Part shown: positions 27,160-34,777 of the stretch, one piece after another | Layout of the letters: each line of letters begins with the position of its first letter | Numbering within the stretch: the stretch's first letter is position 1 | Assembly (NCBI RefSeq): GCF_030814475.1 | Contig: NZ_JAUSVF010000001.1 | Span: forward strand, 310,001 to 374,000 | Length of the DNA stretch: 64,000 nucleotides | Reading direction: 5' to 3' | Source: Pararhizobium capsulatum DSM 1112 | Lineage (GTDB): Bacteria > Pseudomonadota > Alphaproteobacteria > Rhizobiales > Rhizobiaceae | The notes under the pieces: generated by a model | What the model was told of the DNA's origin: nothing | Database searches by the model: none | Seen by the model: the letters and a program-made list of their open reading frames with translations, nothing else | Position numbers and translations under genes: made by a program

Positions 27160-28410
27160 TCAGCTTCGCAGGGCCTGTGCTGGGGATTGCCGATAGGCAA
27201 TGACCGCGGGGACCACCGCCAGAATGGCGGCAAACAACAGTATGGCACCGGCGTTGACGAGATCGATTTGCGCGAAGGCAACGGGGAGGGTGATCCCGCT
27301 TTGCCCTGCAAACAAGGCCGAAAGCAGTTTTGCAGCGAAATAACCAATGCCGAAGCCGAGAAGGATGCCGATCGCGTTCAGCACGAAAAGCTCAAGCCAG
27401 ACAATGGAGAAGACTGCCGACTGCGGCGCACCGAGCGCGCGCAAGGCCCCGATCTGACGCCTGCGTTGACCGATGTGAACGACCGTAACCAGAAGAACCG
27501 CCGCAGCGACCAGGACCTGCGCGCCGATCGCAACTGCCGAAAGGACCTTCTTCGCATCTCCAAGCGTCGTATAAAGCGCGGTCAGAACCTCACCAGGAAA
27601 AACAGCGAGCGTGCCACCCCCCCGATATTCCTGTCGCAACTTGTAGGCATCGGCGATGGACTTCGGTTTGACAAGGATTGCCGGCAATCCGGGTGCGTCC
27701 CGATCCCAGTTTTCCGACACCGGCGATTGCGGATCGACATGGGCATGGGCGTGGGCAGCTTCCTCTTCGCCGTGCGCAGCGTCGTGGTCGCCCTCACGTT
27801 GGTCATGCTCGCCAAGCCCGTGAAGCGCCCACACCGACTGGATGGGGACGAGGATCGCCTTGTCCCACGCGGTGCCGGTGGGCTTCATGCGCCCGACGAT
27901 GCTGTACGACAATTCCGTATGGGTCTCTCCGCCTTCATAGGCCGAGCCGTGCATCGGCTTGACGCCGTAGCCCATGGGCAAATCGACGGCGGCGCCGACG
28001 ACCGCCTCGCCGGCAGTCCGGAACATCCGTCCTTCGTCGATGGAAGAAAGCTCCGAAATCAAGACCGTTGCAGTGCCGACGATGGGATAGCCGGAAAATG
28101 AGTCTCCCAAACCGACGGGAGCTGCCCAGGCAACTCTTGGATCGTAGGTCAGTTTAGCCAGTGTCGCACCCGGCAGAAGCGGCAGTGGGGACGCCTGCAG
28201 AAAGACGGAAGACAGGACGAGCTGGGTCTCGCTTCCCGGAGCACCGACGACGAGATCGAAATGGTCGGCTGCGCGCGCGCTGCCAAGCCGCAAGGAGCGC
28301 TCCTGCAGGGTCACCGCGACGCCCAGGGCCGTCGCAAAGGCAATCAGAAGCACGACGACGAGTGATCCGGCCCAGAGGCGACGCAGATCGGCAAGAATAA
28401 AGCCGGTCAT
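27160..28410 (-). CDS. FtsX/MacB-type ABC permease with His-rich loop
   Basis: 416-residue permease of the COG0577 type. One TM (about 12-32) precedes a large periplasmic domain, and three TMs follow near the C terminus (AIGAQVLVAAAVLLVTVVHIG, ELFVLNAIGILLGFGIGYF, NAGAILLFAAILAVVPAVIAY). The periplasmic domain contains a striking His/Asp/Glu run, EHDQREGDHDAAHGEEEAAH followed by AHAHVD, suited to binding zinc or a similar metal. It overlaps the ATPase gene by 4 nt. The arrangement resembles the Pseudomonas aeruginosa PA4063-PA4066 zinc-starvation operon as I remember it. No Zur box was recognised upstream. Confidence 0.85.
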   Translation of the reverse strand: MTGFILADLRRLWAGSLVVVLLIAFATALGVAVTLQERSLRLGSARAADHFDLVVGAPGSETQLVLSSVFLQASPLPLLPGATLAKLTYDPRVAWAAPVGLGDSFSGYPIVGTATVLISELSSIDEGRMFRTAGEAVVGAAVDLPMGYGVKPMHGSAYEGGETHTELSYSIVGRMKPTGTAWDKAILVPIQSVWALHGLGEHDQREGDHDAAHGEEEAAHAHAHVDPQSPVSENWDRDAPGLPAILVKPKSIADAYKLRQEYRGGGTLAVFPGEVLTALYTTLGDAKKVLSAVAIGAQVLVAAAVLLVTVVHIGQRRRQIGALRALGAPQSAVFSIVWLELFVLNAIGILLGFGIGYFAAKLLSALFAGQSGITLPVAFAQIDLVNAGAILLFAAILAVVPAVIAYRQSPAQALRS

Positions 28411-29096
28411 GCCACTTTCCCCTCAACCGAACTGTCGCTCGCAATTCTTCCGGCGACCAATGTCAGGCATCGGTCGAGCTGACGTGTCAGTCGCGGATCG
28501 TGAGAAACCACGATCAATGTGCTTCCTTCGGCAAGCGACAGGGCGAGCAGCAAATGCGCGACAGCATCTGCGCTATCCGTATCGAGACTTGCCGTGGGCT
28601 CGTCGGCGATCAAAATGGAGGGGCGTCGCAGCAGAGCGCGTGCGATGGCAACGCGCTGCATCTCACCGCGCGACATGGTCTCCACAGATTGCTCCGGTCT
28701 TTGGAGGCCGACCTCGTGCAGAAGGGACTTTGCCCGGATTTCATCATCCTTCTTTGCAGCCCGCGACAGTCGCGCCGGCAACATGACGTTGTCGAAGGCG
28801 GAGAGACCTGGAAAGAGATGAAAATCCTGCATGAACAAGCCGATATTCATGCCTCGCCAGCGATCTCTCGCACGCTCGGAAAGAACAGCGATATCGGTGT
28901 CACCCCAGCGCACGTACCCGTCACGGACACGCTCAAGACCGGTCATGATATTGACGAGCGTGCTCTTTCCCGATCCCGATGCCCCGGTGATCACGACCCG
29001 GCTGCCCGGGGCTATGAAAAGAGATGGTACGTCGAGGACAGGCGAGGACAGGCCCGGATAACGGACAGTGACGGCATCAACGTTCAGTGAAAGCAT
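28407..29096 (-). CDS. LolD/MacB-type ABC ATPase
   Basis: 229-residue ATPase with Walker A GASGSGKSTLVN, signature MSRGEMQRVAIARAL, Walker B ILIADEPTASLD and switch His in VVSHD. The pattern is that of COG1136 ATPases that drive FtsX-type permeases (LolD, MacB) by mechanotransmission rather than classical import. It is translated with the His-rich permease (ATGA overlap) and follows the frameshifted secreted protein gene by 9 nt, so all three form one operon. Confidence 0.92.
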   Translation of the reverse strand: MLSLNVDAVTVRYPGLSSPVLDVPSLFIAPGSRVVITGASGSGKSTLVNIMTGLERVRDGYVRWGDTDIAVLSERARDRWRGMNIGLFMQDFHLFPGLSAFDNVMLPARLSRAAKKDDEIRAKSLLHEVGLQRPEQSVETMSRGEMQRVAIARALLRRPSILIADEPTASLDTDSADAVAHLLLALSLAEGSTLIVVSHDPRLTRQLDRCLTLVAGRIASDSSVEGKVA

Positions 29097-29105
29097 TCTG
29101 AACGC

Positions 29106-29569
29106 TCAAACAGTCGCGTACTGGGCGCCGCGCAGACGCAACAGGCTGACGAAACCCGTCTCCGGATCCGTCCAGGAACCGTATTCAAGGGTTCCCTCCA
29201 CCTCGATCGTCTGGGAAGGCTGCACGAAGGTCTGCTTTTCATCGAGGTAGACGACGACAATATTGTCCGGCCAGTCGGCATCGGACGAGCAGAACGGGCA
29301 AAGCGACATCGGGATTTCGGTGAGACAAAAAAGGCCGCCTCCGCCTTCAGGGGCGGCGCCATGAAGCCGCGCATGGACACATTTTGTCCCGCCAGCGATT
29401 TTATCTTGTCGGAAAATTCAAGGCCGAGAACGCCGAATTTCCCGTAGAACTCGTCGAAGCTGATGGTGGAAGACGCCCAGGTCAGCCTGCTCGAAAACAG
29501 GAGCGGCAGCGCCGCAAAGAGGCCAAGCGCCTCGCGACGGCTGCGCAAACGGGAAGAAATCGAATTCAT
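29106..29569 (-). pseudogene. Frameshifted Tat-secreted protein of the His-rich ABC operon (DUF3299-like)
   Basis: Two frames together make one protein of about 154 residues. The first (from ATG 29569) has a twin-arginine signal (SRREALGLFAALPLLFSSRL) and runs through SMRGFMAPPLKAEAAFF. The second continues with LTEIPMSLCPFCSSDADWPD and VVVYLDEKQTF to a stop at 29106. The junction lies at a run of six T on the minus strand (29327-29332); one more T would restore AFFCLTEIPMSL. The CPFC motif and overall layout resemble DUF3299 proteins found with such ABC genes. This could be a true frameshift mutation, a slippery or phase-variable tract, or a sequencing error. Confidence 0.72.
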
Positions 29570-29607
29570 GGCTTCATCTCCGTCTGGTCACGATCGAAGG
29601 TGACCAT

Positions 29608-29647
29608 CTGAAAAGAATATCCGGCGAACCGCAAGGGTTCGCCGGAT
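29608..29647 (-). terminator. Rho-independent terminator of phoA
   Basis: Perfect 12-bp stem (ATCCGGCGAACC / GGTTCGCCGGAT, 5-nt loop) followed on the minus strand by ATTCTTTTC. It lies 14 nt after the alkaline phosphatase stop codon and separates it from the ABC operon. Confidence 0.85.
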
Positions 29648-29661
29648 CGCAGCATCGCGGC

Positions 29662-31419
29662 TCAGTTCGTCTGCTTGGCGCCGAGAGCGAAAGCATCGGC
29701 CAGTACATGGTAGACATCGCTCTGTTCCATATAGCCCTTGAAGCCTTCCGACCCCGGGCCGGTTGACTGCAGGACGACGTCATCAACCGCGTGAACGCCC
29801 GAGTCGCCTTCACGCGGGATGTTGCCCTCGACAAAGACCGCGCCGGGCACGGTCTTGTACTCTTCGTTGGCAATATATTCTTTCTTTTCGTTCTGGATCG
29901 CCGGAACGAACGGGCCATCGAGCTTCGGACGGAAGGTCTCGTAGTGATCGGGGCCGTTGTTGGCGTTGAGGAACAGGCGGCGCGTCACATCGATCTTGTC
30001 CGGATAGCCGTCGCCGTTCTCATCCGTGTAGTTCGGGAAGCCGGCAGCGGCGTAGGTGCCGACCTTTTCGCGCATGTCGGTACCAGGCTTCTCGTCATCA
30101 ACAGTGCCGAGGATCGAAACGCCGTGGGTGTGGTCGCCTGTGACGACGATGAGCGTATCCGGGTGCTTGGCCGCGAATTCGCGAGCGACGCCGATCGCCT
30201 TGTCGAATTCGATGGTTTCGACGACGGCGCGATCCCAGTCCAGCGGGTGGGACATCTTGTCGATATTGGCGGCTTCAACCATCAGGAAGAAACCGTCCGG
30301 GTTTTTCGAAAGCTGGTCGAGGGCGGTTTTCGTCATGTCAACCAGGCCGGGCTGATCCGGGAACTTGTCGACGGTGCCCTTCTTCAGGAAGCCGCGATCG
30401 AGCATCGCATCCATGTTACCTGTGTGGAACAGACCGAGGATCTTGCCGGTATTGGTGCCACTGGCGGTCTCAAGTTCGCTCTTGCTGGTGGCGAGCGTGT
30501 AGCCGGCTTCCTGGAAGAGTTTGACGTAGTCCTTGTCGTCCTTGCGCTTGGAACCGGGAGTGTCCTTGCCGAGGAAGTAGGCGGAACCGCCGCCGAGAAC
30601 GACGTCCGGCTTGATGTCAAACATCATCCCGGTGATTTCCGGCTTGTCGGCGCGTTTGCGGGTGTGGGAAACGACGGCAGCGGGCGTCGCGTCCTGCAGT
30701 TCCGATGTCGTGACGATCCCGATCGACTTCTTCGTCTGACGGCGAAGAGCTTCCGCAATGGTTTCAACCTTCGGGTCGTCGAAGCTGTCGGGCGTGCGGT
30801 CCGCATAGACGCCAAGCGCATTGACGGCCGTCTTGTGGCCGGTCATGTAGGCCGACATGGTGTTGGCGCTGTCGGTCGCGACCGCTTCGGTCGAGGACGT
30901 GCCGATGAAGGCCATGTGGTCAAGGTCGTCCATGTTAAGGCGGCCGTTGGCCTTACCTTCGGTCATGCCCTTGGACATGATGCGGGCAGCGGTGCGATGC
31001 GCGACGGAGAGGCCATCGCCAAGCATGAAGATGACGTTCTTCGCCTTGGGCGTCGCTGCCGTGTTGTAAACGTCCCAGGTGACGGCCTTCGTTTCCGAGC
31101 CGCTGGTGACTTCAACCTTGTAGGCGCCTTCCGTCGGGATGGTCAGGCCGCGCAGGATAAGGGCAGAGCCAAGGATCTTGTCTTCCTTGCCCTTCTCTTC
31201 GGCGACAAACTCTGCATCCTTGCCAAGGATAGTCTTGTAATCCTGGCCATTGACGGTGACCTTGACGTCTTCCGGCTTCACCACACTGTCGAATTCGACT
31301 TTGAAATCGAATGGTGAACCCGCGAGAATTGTAGCACGGTCAAGGGGATAAACGGTCGTTGCCTGTGCAGCACCGGCGAGGATGGTCGTGGCGGCAAGTG
31401 CCGCGAGGATCGTGCGCAT
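29662..31419 (-). CDS. phoA: Alkaline phosphatase
   Basis: 585-residue secreted phosphomonoesterase. The signal peptide is MRTILAALAATTILAGAAQA. After an N-terminal domain of about 110 residues (unusual relative to E. coli PhoA), the catalytic core begins NVIFMLGDGLS (metal Asp). It has the nucleophile serine in ATDSANTMSAYMTGHKT, metal ligands in FLMVEAANIDKMSHPLDWDRA and VTGDHTHG, and GDSGVHAVDDV near the C terminus. The ATG at 31419 follows AAAGGG and opens exactly at the signal peptide. A PHO box 52 nt upstream indicates PhoB control under phosphate limitation. Flanked by its own terminator. Confidence 0.94.
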   Translation of the reverse strand: MRTILAALAATTILAGAAQATTVYPLDRATILAGSPFDFKVEFDSVVKPEDVKVTVNGQDYKTILGKDAEFVAEEKGKEDKILGSALILRGLTIPTEGAYKVEVTSGSETKAVTWDVYNTAATPKAKNVIFMLGDGLSVAHRTAARIMSKGMTEGKANGRLNMDDLDHMAFIGTSSTEAVATDSANTMSAYMTGHKTAVNALGVYADRTPDSFDDPKVETIAEALRRQTKKSIGIVTTSELQDATPAAVVSHTRKRADKPEITGMMFDIKPDVVLGGGSAYFLGKDTPGSKRKDDKDYVKLFQEAGYTLATSKSELETASGTNTGKILGLFHTGNMDAMLDRGFLKKGTVDKFPDQPGLVDMTKTALDQLSKNPDGFFLMVEAANIDKMSHPLDWDRAVVETIEFDKAIGVAREFAAKHPDTLIVVTGDHTHGVSILGTVDDEKPGTDMREKVGTYAAAGFPNYTDENGDGYPDKIDVTRRLFLNANNGPDHYETFRPKLDGPFVPAIQNEKKEYIANEEYKTVPGAVFVEGNIPREGDSGVHAVDDVVLQSTGPGSEGFKGYMEQSDVYHVLADAFALGAKQTN

Positions 31420-31470
31420 GTGTTTCCCTTTCGCTGACATCAAGTGATGGCTCCGAAATAGGCTGAGGGT

Positions 31471-31488
31471 ATGACAGCGACGTGACAC
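31471..31488 (-). promoter_or_regulatory. PHO box upstream of alkaline phosphatase
   Basis: On the minus strand GTGTCACGTCGCTGTCAT fits the PhoB direct repeat CTGTCAT-N4-CTGTCAT: the second half is perfect, the first matches 5 of 7, and spacing is 4 nt. It lies 52 nt upstream of the chosen phoA start and reads toward it. Confidence 0.75.
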
Positions 31489-31588
31489 TCATTTGAAGTT
31501 TTGATCGACGCACGCGCCGCGGAACCCTGAAATGCCTTGACTCCTACGTGGAATTTACTAAGAGCAACAACACAAAGGAAACCGCCTC

Positions 31589-31708
31589 ATGCACCGTCTT
31601 GGATATTCCATCGCTGCGCAGATCGCCCCGGCCATGAACGCCGAACGGGATGGTTTCTTCCTGTGCAATTCCAAAACTACGGCCAAAACGACGACGAAAA
31701 CTGTCTGA
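31589..31708 (+). CDS. Candidate leader peptide of asd (Thr/Lys rich)
   Basis: 39-codon frame starting MHRLGYSIAAQIAPAM and ending NSKTTAKTTTKTV before TGA. The last eleven residues contain six threonines and three lysines, two end products of the aspartate pathway that Asd feeds. AAAGGAAACCGCCTC precedes the ATG. Two hairpins follow (31731-31747 and 31753-31778), then asd at 31822. This is the classic layout of transcription attenuation, as in E. coli thrL. Asd supplies Lys, Thr, Met and diaminopimelate, so control by charged tRNA-Thr and tRNA-Lys is plausible. The role is inferred. Confidence 0.6.
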   Translation: MHRLGYSIAAQIAPAMNAERDGFFLCNSKTTAKTTTKTV

Positions 31709-31730
31709 CGTCTCTGGCCCACCGCTCTCT

Positions 31731-31778
31731 CCCCGGCACGGCCGGGGACACGAAGCCCGCGTCCTTGATCGGCGGGTT
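31731..31778 (+). promoter_or_regulatory. Candidate attenuator hairpins upstream of asd
   Basis: First stem CCCCGGC-ACG-GCCGGGG (31731-31747, perfect). Second stem AAGCCCGC / GCGGGTTT (31753-31760 and 31771-31778, one G-U pair, 10-nt loop), running into GTTTCTC, a weak U-rich tail. The second could terminate transcription and the first act as a competing fold. Antiterminator pairing has not been worked out. Confidence 0.5.
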
Positions 31779-31821
31779 TCTCCCAAAGCCCCCGCGGAGA
31801 GAAGAGAAAGAGAGCAAGACA

Positions 31822-32856
31822 ATGGGTTTCAAGATCGCAGTCGCAGGTGCGACCGGCAATGTCGGCCGCGAAATGCTGAATATCCTCTCCGAGCGCGGCT
31901 TCCCCGCCGATGAAGTGGTGGCACTCGCCTCAGCTCGCTCGCAGGGCACCGAGGTTTCGTTCGGTGACAAGACGCTGAAGGTGAAGAACCTTGAGAACTA
32001 TGACTTTTCCGACACCGACATTTGCCTGATGTCCGCCGGGGGCGCCGTCTCTCTCAAGTGGTCCCCGAAGATTGCTGCGCAGGGTTGCGTCGTCATCGAC
32101 AACTCGTCCGCCTGGCGCTACGACTCCGAAGTGCCGCTGATCGTTCCGGAAGTTAACCCGGATGCCATTACCCAATTCACCAAGAAGAACATCATCGCCA
32201 ACCCGAATTGCTCCACGGCGCAGCTCGTTGTCGCGTTGAAGCCGCTGCATGACTTCGCCAAGATCAAGCGCGTCGTGGTCTCGACCTACCAGTCGGTTTC
32301 CGGCGCCGGCAAGGAAGGCATGGACGAGCTCTTCAACCAGACCCGTGCGGTCTTCGTTGCCGATCCGATCGAATCGAAGAAGTTCACCAAGCGCATCGCC
32401 TTCAACGTCATTCCGCATATCGATAGCTTCATGGAAGACGGCTACACGAAGGAAGAGTGGAAGGTTCTGGCCGAAACCAAGAAGATGCTTGATCCGAAGA
32501 TCAAGGTGACCTGCACCGCAGTTCGCGTTCCCGTCTTCATCGGCCATTCGGAATCGGTCAACATCGAATTCGAAAACGAGATCACGGCTGATCAGGCCCG
32601 CGACATCTTGCGCGAAGCGCCGGGTTGCCTCGTCATCGACAAGCATGAGAATGGCGGCTACATCACGCCTTACGAAAGCGCCGGCGAAGACGCAACCTAC
32701 ATTTCGCGTATTCGTGAAGACGCAACCGTCGAAAACGGCCTCAATATCTGGGTTGTTTCCGACAACCTGCGCAAGGGCGCTGCCCTCAACGCCATCCAGA
32801 TTGCCGAACTTCTCGTCAATCGCGGTTTGATCAAGGCAAAGAAGCAGGCAGCCTGA
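31822..32856 (+). CDS. asd: Aspartate-semialdehyde dehydrogenase
   Basis: 344-residue NADPH-dependent enzyme that reduces aspartyl phosphate to aspartate semialdehyde, the branch point to Lys, Met, Thr and peptidoglycan diaminopimelate. Motifs: FKIAVAGATGNVGREML (NADP fold), the active-site cysteine in IIANPNCSTAQLVVALKPLH, the helical STYQSVSGAGKEGMDEL, and the catalytic His region VRVPVFIGHSESVNIEF. The frame is open upstream with no stop to a TTG at 31537, but that extension has no homologous character; MGFKIAV is the family's normal start. Terminated by the hairpin at 32884-32922. Confidence 0.97.
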   Translation: MGFKIAVAGATGNVGREMLNILSERGFPADEVVALASARSQGTEVSFGDKTLKVKNLENYDFSDTDICLMSAGGAVSLKWSPKIAAQGCVVIDNSSAWRYDSEVPLIVPEVNPDAITQFTKKNIIANPNCSTAQLVVALKPLHDFAKIKRVVVSTYQSVSGAGKEGMDELFNQTRAVFVADPIESKKFTKRIAFNVIPHIDSFMEDGYTKEEWKVLAETKKMLDPKIKVTCTAVRVPVFIGHSESVNIEFENEITADQARDILREAPGCLVIDKHENGGYITPYESAGEDATYISRIREDATVENGLNIWVVSDNLRKGAALNAIQIAELLVNRGLIKAKKQAA

Positions 32857-32883
32857 TCATAAAATGTGAAGCGTATGGCAATA

Positions 32884-32922
32884 AAAGCCCCGTCTGTTCC
32901 GTAAAAGAACGACGGGGTTTTC
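32884..32922 (+). terminator. Rho-independent terminator of asd
   Basis: Stem AAAGCCCCGTC...GTTC / GAAC...GACGGGGTTTT with an A-rich loop, ending in TTTTCC. It lies about 28 nt after the asd stop codon. Confidence 0.85.
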
Positions 32923-32965
32923 CGTAAGGGTATCCGCTGCCTTGAACAGGCAGCAACAATGGATC

Positions 32966-32981
32966 GGATTCACGTGAAACG
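32966..32981. other. Degenerate parS-like site
   Basis: GGATTCACGTGAAACG matches the bacterial parS consensus TGTTTCACGTGAAACA at 13 of 16 positions, including the central TCACGTGA. Intergenic between asd and the transglycosylase gene, about 28 kb from parAB. A chance match is possible. Confidence 0.4.
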
Positions 32982-33065
32982 TTGTAACCGAGTGAGCGTG
33001 ACAGAAACCGCAAAGACTGACATCTTGCGGGGAATGATTTGAATTTGGCCATGACGGGGTTTTAC

Positions 33066-33887
33066 ATGCACAACACAAAGTGCGTTCTGGCGGGTTTCGC
33101 GGCAATTGCTGCTACCGTCTTCATGCCGGTATCGGCGTCCGCGGCGCAATGCGGAAACAATGCTGCAGGCTTTGACGCCTGGGTTCAGGACTTCAAGGCG
33201 GAAGCCGCGGCAAACGGAATCAGCAGTTCGGTTGTCAGCAAAGCCTTCGCCAACGTCAACTACAACAAGGCGACGATCCGCGCCGACCGTGGCCAGAAGA
33301 GCTTCAAGCTTTCACTCGACCAGTTCCTGCAGAAGCGCGGGGGTCCGACCATCGTTTCGCGCGGCAAGAAGATGAAGGCGCAGAATGCCGGACTCTTCGC
33401 CTCGATCGAAAGCCGATATGGCGTCCCAGCCGGCCCGCTCATCGCCATATGGGGCATGGAAACCGGCTTCGGCGGCTTCATGGGCAAGGAACATACGCTT
33501 TCGGCCGTCAGCACGCTCGCCTATGACTGCCGCCGCTCTGATTATTTCACCGAGCAACTTTATGCAGCCCTCAACCTCGTCCAGCGCGGCAACCTGAACC
33601 CGGATGCCCGCGGTGCCGCCCACGGCGAAATCGGCCAGACGCAGTTCCTGCCGGCGAATGTTCTGAAATTTGGCGTCGATGGTGACGGCAGCGGTCATAT
33701 CGATATGGTTCGCTCGAAGGCCGATGCACTTGCCTCTACGGCCAACTTCCTGCGCGGCCATGGCTGGCAGCCGGGCGCCGGTTATCAGCCGGGCGAGCCG
33801 AACTTCGGTGCCATCCAGGGCTGGAACGCTGCAAGCGTCTACCAGCAGGCGATCGCCATCATGGGTGCCCAGATCGACGGCGGCTGA
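33066..33887 (+). CDS. Lytic murein transglycosylase, MltB-like (SLT_2)
   Basis: About 273-residue periplasmic peptidoglycan lyase. The signal peptide is MHNTKCVLAGFAAIAATVFM, ending at SASA. The SLT_2 domain has AIWGMETGFGGFMGKEHTLS, with the catalytic Glu in METGFG, followed by STLAYDCRRSDYFTEQLYAAL and GEIGQTQFLPANVLKFGVDGD, all hallmarks of family-3 transglycosylases. It cuts glycan strands forming 1,6-anhydro ends. No C-terminal peptidoglycan-binding domain is present, so it is a short form. ATG 33051 is an alternative start. Ends at a bidirectional terminator. Confidence 0.92.
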   Translation: MHNTKCVLAGFAAIAATVFMPVSASAAQCGNNAAGFDAWVQDFKAEAAANGISSSVVSKAFANVNYNKATIRADRGQKSFKLSLDQFLQKRGGPTIVSRGKKMKAQNAGLFASIESRYGVPAGPLIAIWGMETGFGGFMGKEHTLSAVSTLAYDCRRSDYFTEQLYAALNLVQRGNLNPDARGAAHGEIGQTQFLPANVLKFGVDGDGSGHIDMVRSKADALASTANFLRGHGWQPGAGYQPGEPNFGAIQGWNAASVYQQAIAIMGAQIDGG

Positions 33888-33908
33888 TCCTCTATCCTGC
33901 CGACAGCC

Positions 33909-33943
33909 AAAAACGCCTGCTTCGCCGAGAAGCGGGCGTTTTG
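33909..33943. terminator. Bidirectional terminator
   Basis: AAAACGCC.GCTTC - GCCGA - GAAGC.GGCGTTTT with A and T tracts on both sides, between the convergent transglycosylase and carbonic anhydrase genes. Confidence 0.85.
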
Positions 33944-33956
33944 TATTTTAGCTCGC

Positions 33957-34598
33957 TCACGTGCCCGGGCGACGAAAATCTCCGGTGGCAGCATCCATGA
34001 CCCACAGTTCGCCGGTGGAGATATCAAACCAGGCTCCGTGCAGATTGAGTTTCCCCCGCTGCTCAAGGATTTGGACGCAGGGAAACGTCCTCAGATTGGC
34101 GATAGAATGGCGGATCGATACACGCTCAAGCGCGCGCTGGCGCTCGCCGGCTGTCATGATGTTGTTCGATTGGATCTGCTCGGCAGCTGGCTTCAAAAGA
34201 TTCATCCAGCGACCGATGAAATCACCCGGCGACAGCGGTTCGGCGTCGAGATCAAGCGCTGCCTTGATGCCACCGCACCGGCCGTGGCCCATGACGACGA
34301 TGTCGCGTACCTTGAGCGCCTGGACAGCGAACTCCAACGCTGCCGACGTCGAATGATAATGACCATCCGGCTCATAGGGCGGCATCATGTTGGCCACATT
34401 GCGGACCACGAACAGCTCACCGGGCCCTGAATCGAAAATGGTTTCTGGCGCGGCGCGGCTGTCACAACAGGCAATGACCAGCGTCTTCGGCTGCTGACCG
34501 GTTTCCGCAAGGGCTTTGTAGCGCTGTTGTTGCTCGCTAAAGCGCCCGCTCATGAAATTGTTGTAGCCTTTGAGCAGGTGTTCTGGAAAACGCTGCAT
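33957..34598 (-). CDS. Beta-class carbonic anhydrase
   Basis: 213-residue zinc enzyme that interconverts CO2 and bicarbonate. The first zinc site is Cys44-x-Asp46-x-Arg48 (VIACCDSRAAPE); the second is His-x2-Cys in VVMGHGRCGGIKAAL. GELFVVRNVANMMPPYE and FVQIL-like VQILEQRGKLNLHGAWFDI complete the family pattern. No signal peptide, so it is cytoplasmic. It is similar to CynT/Can types; no cyn genes are nearby, so a general bicarbonate-supply role is likely. Monocistronic. Confidence 0.95.
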   Translation of the reverse strand: MQRFPEHLLKGYNNFMSGRFSEQQQRYKALAETGQQPKTLVIACCDSRAAPETIFDSGPGELFVVRNVANMMPPYEPDGHYHSTSAALEFAVQALKVRDIVVMGHGRCGGIKAALDLDAEPLSPGDFIGRWMNLLKPAAEQIQSNNIMTAGERQRALERVSIRHSIANLRTFPCVQILEQRGKLNLHGAWFDISTGELWVMDAATGDFRRPGT

Positions 34599-34777
34599 GA
34601 CAGTCGATACCCCCGTCGATCCTTGAGATTCCTACAAATCCATGGCCGTCACGCGACACACGATTTCCGGCAGCGCTGCCAGACATGACCGACCAATCCG
34701 TTTAACCGCTGATCATCTATCGATGCAAGGGCCGTTACGACGACCGTCAGAAACGGACGACAGGATGCCCCTGTGCA

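Noticed and set aside
29791..31317. 508-codon plus-strand frame antisense to phoA
   Set aside because: A composition shadow of a long GC-rich gene, with no recognisable motifs; the minus-strand frame has a signal peptide and full catalytic motifs.
31534..31566. Possible asd promoter TTGACT with TAAGAG at 16 nt
   Set aside because: The -10 match is poor and no other signal supports it, so not reported as a promoter.
31537..31821. In-frame upstream extension of asd to a TTG at 31537
   Set aside because: It is low-complexity, unlike any Asd N terminus, and overlaps the leader peptide and hairpins. MGFKIAVAGATGNVG is the normal start.
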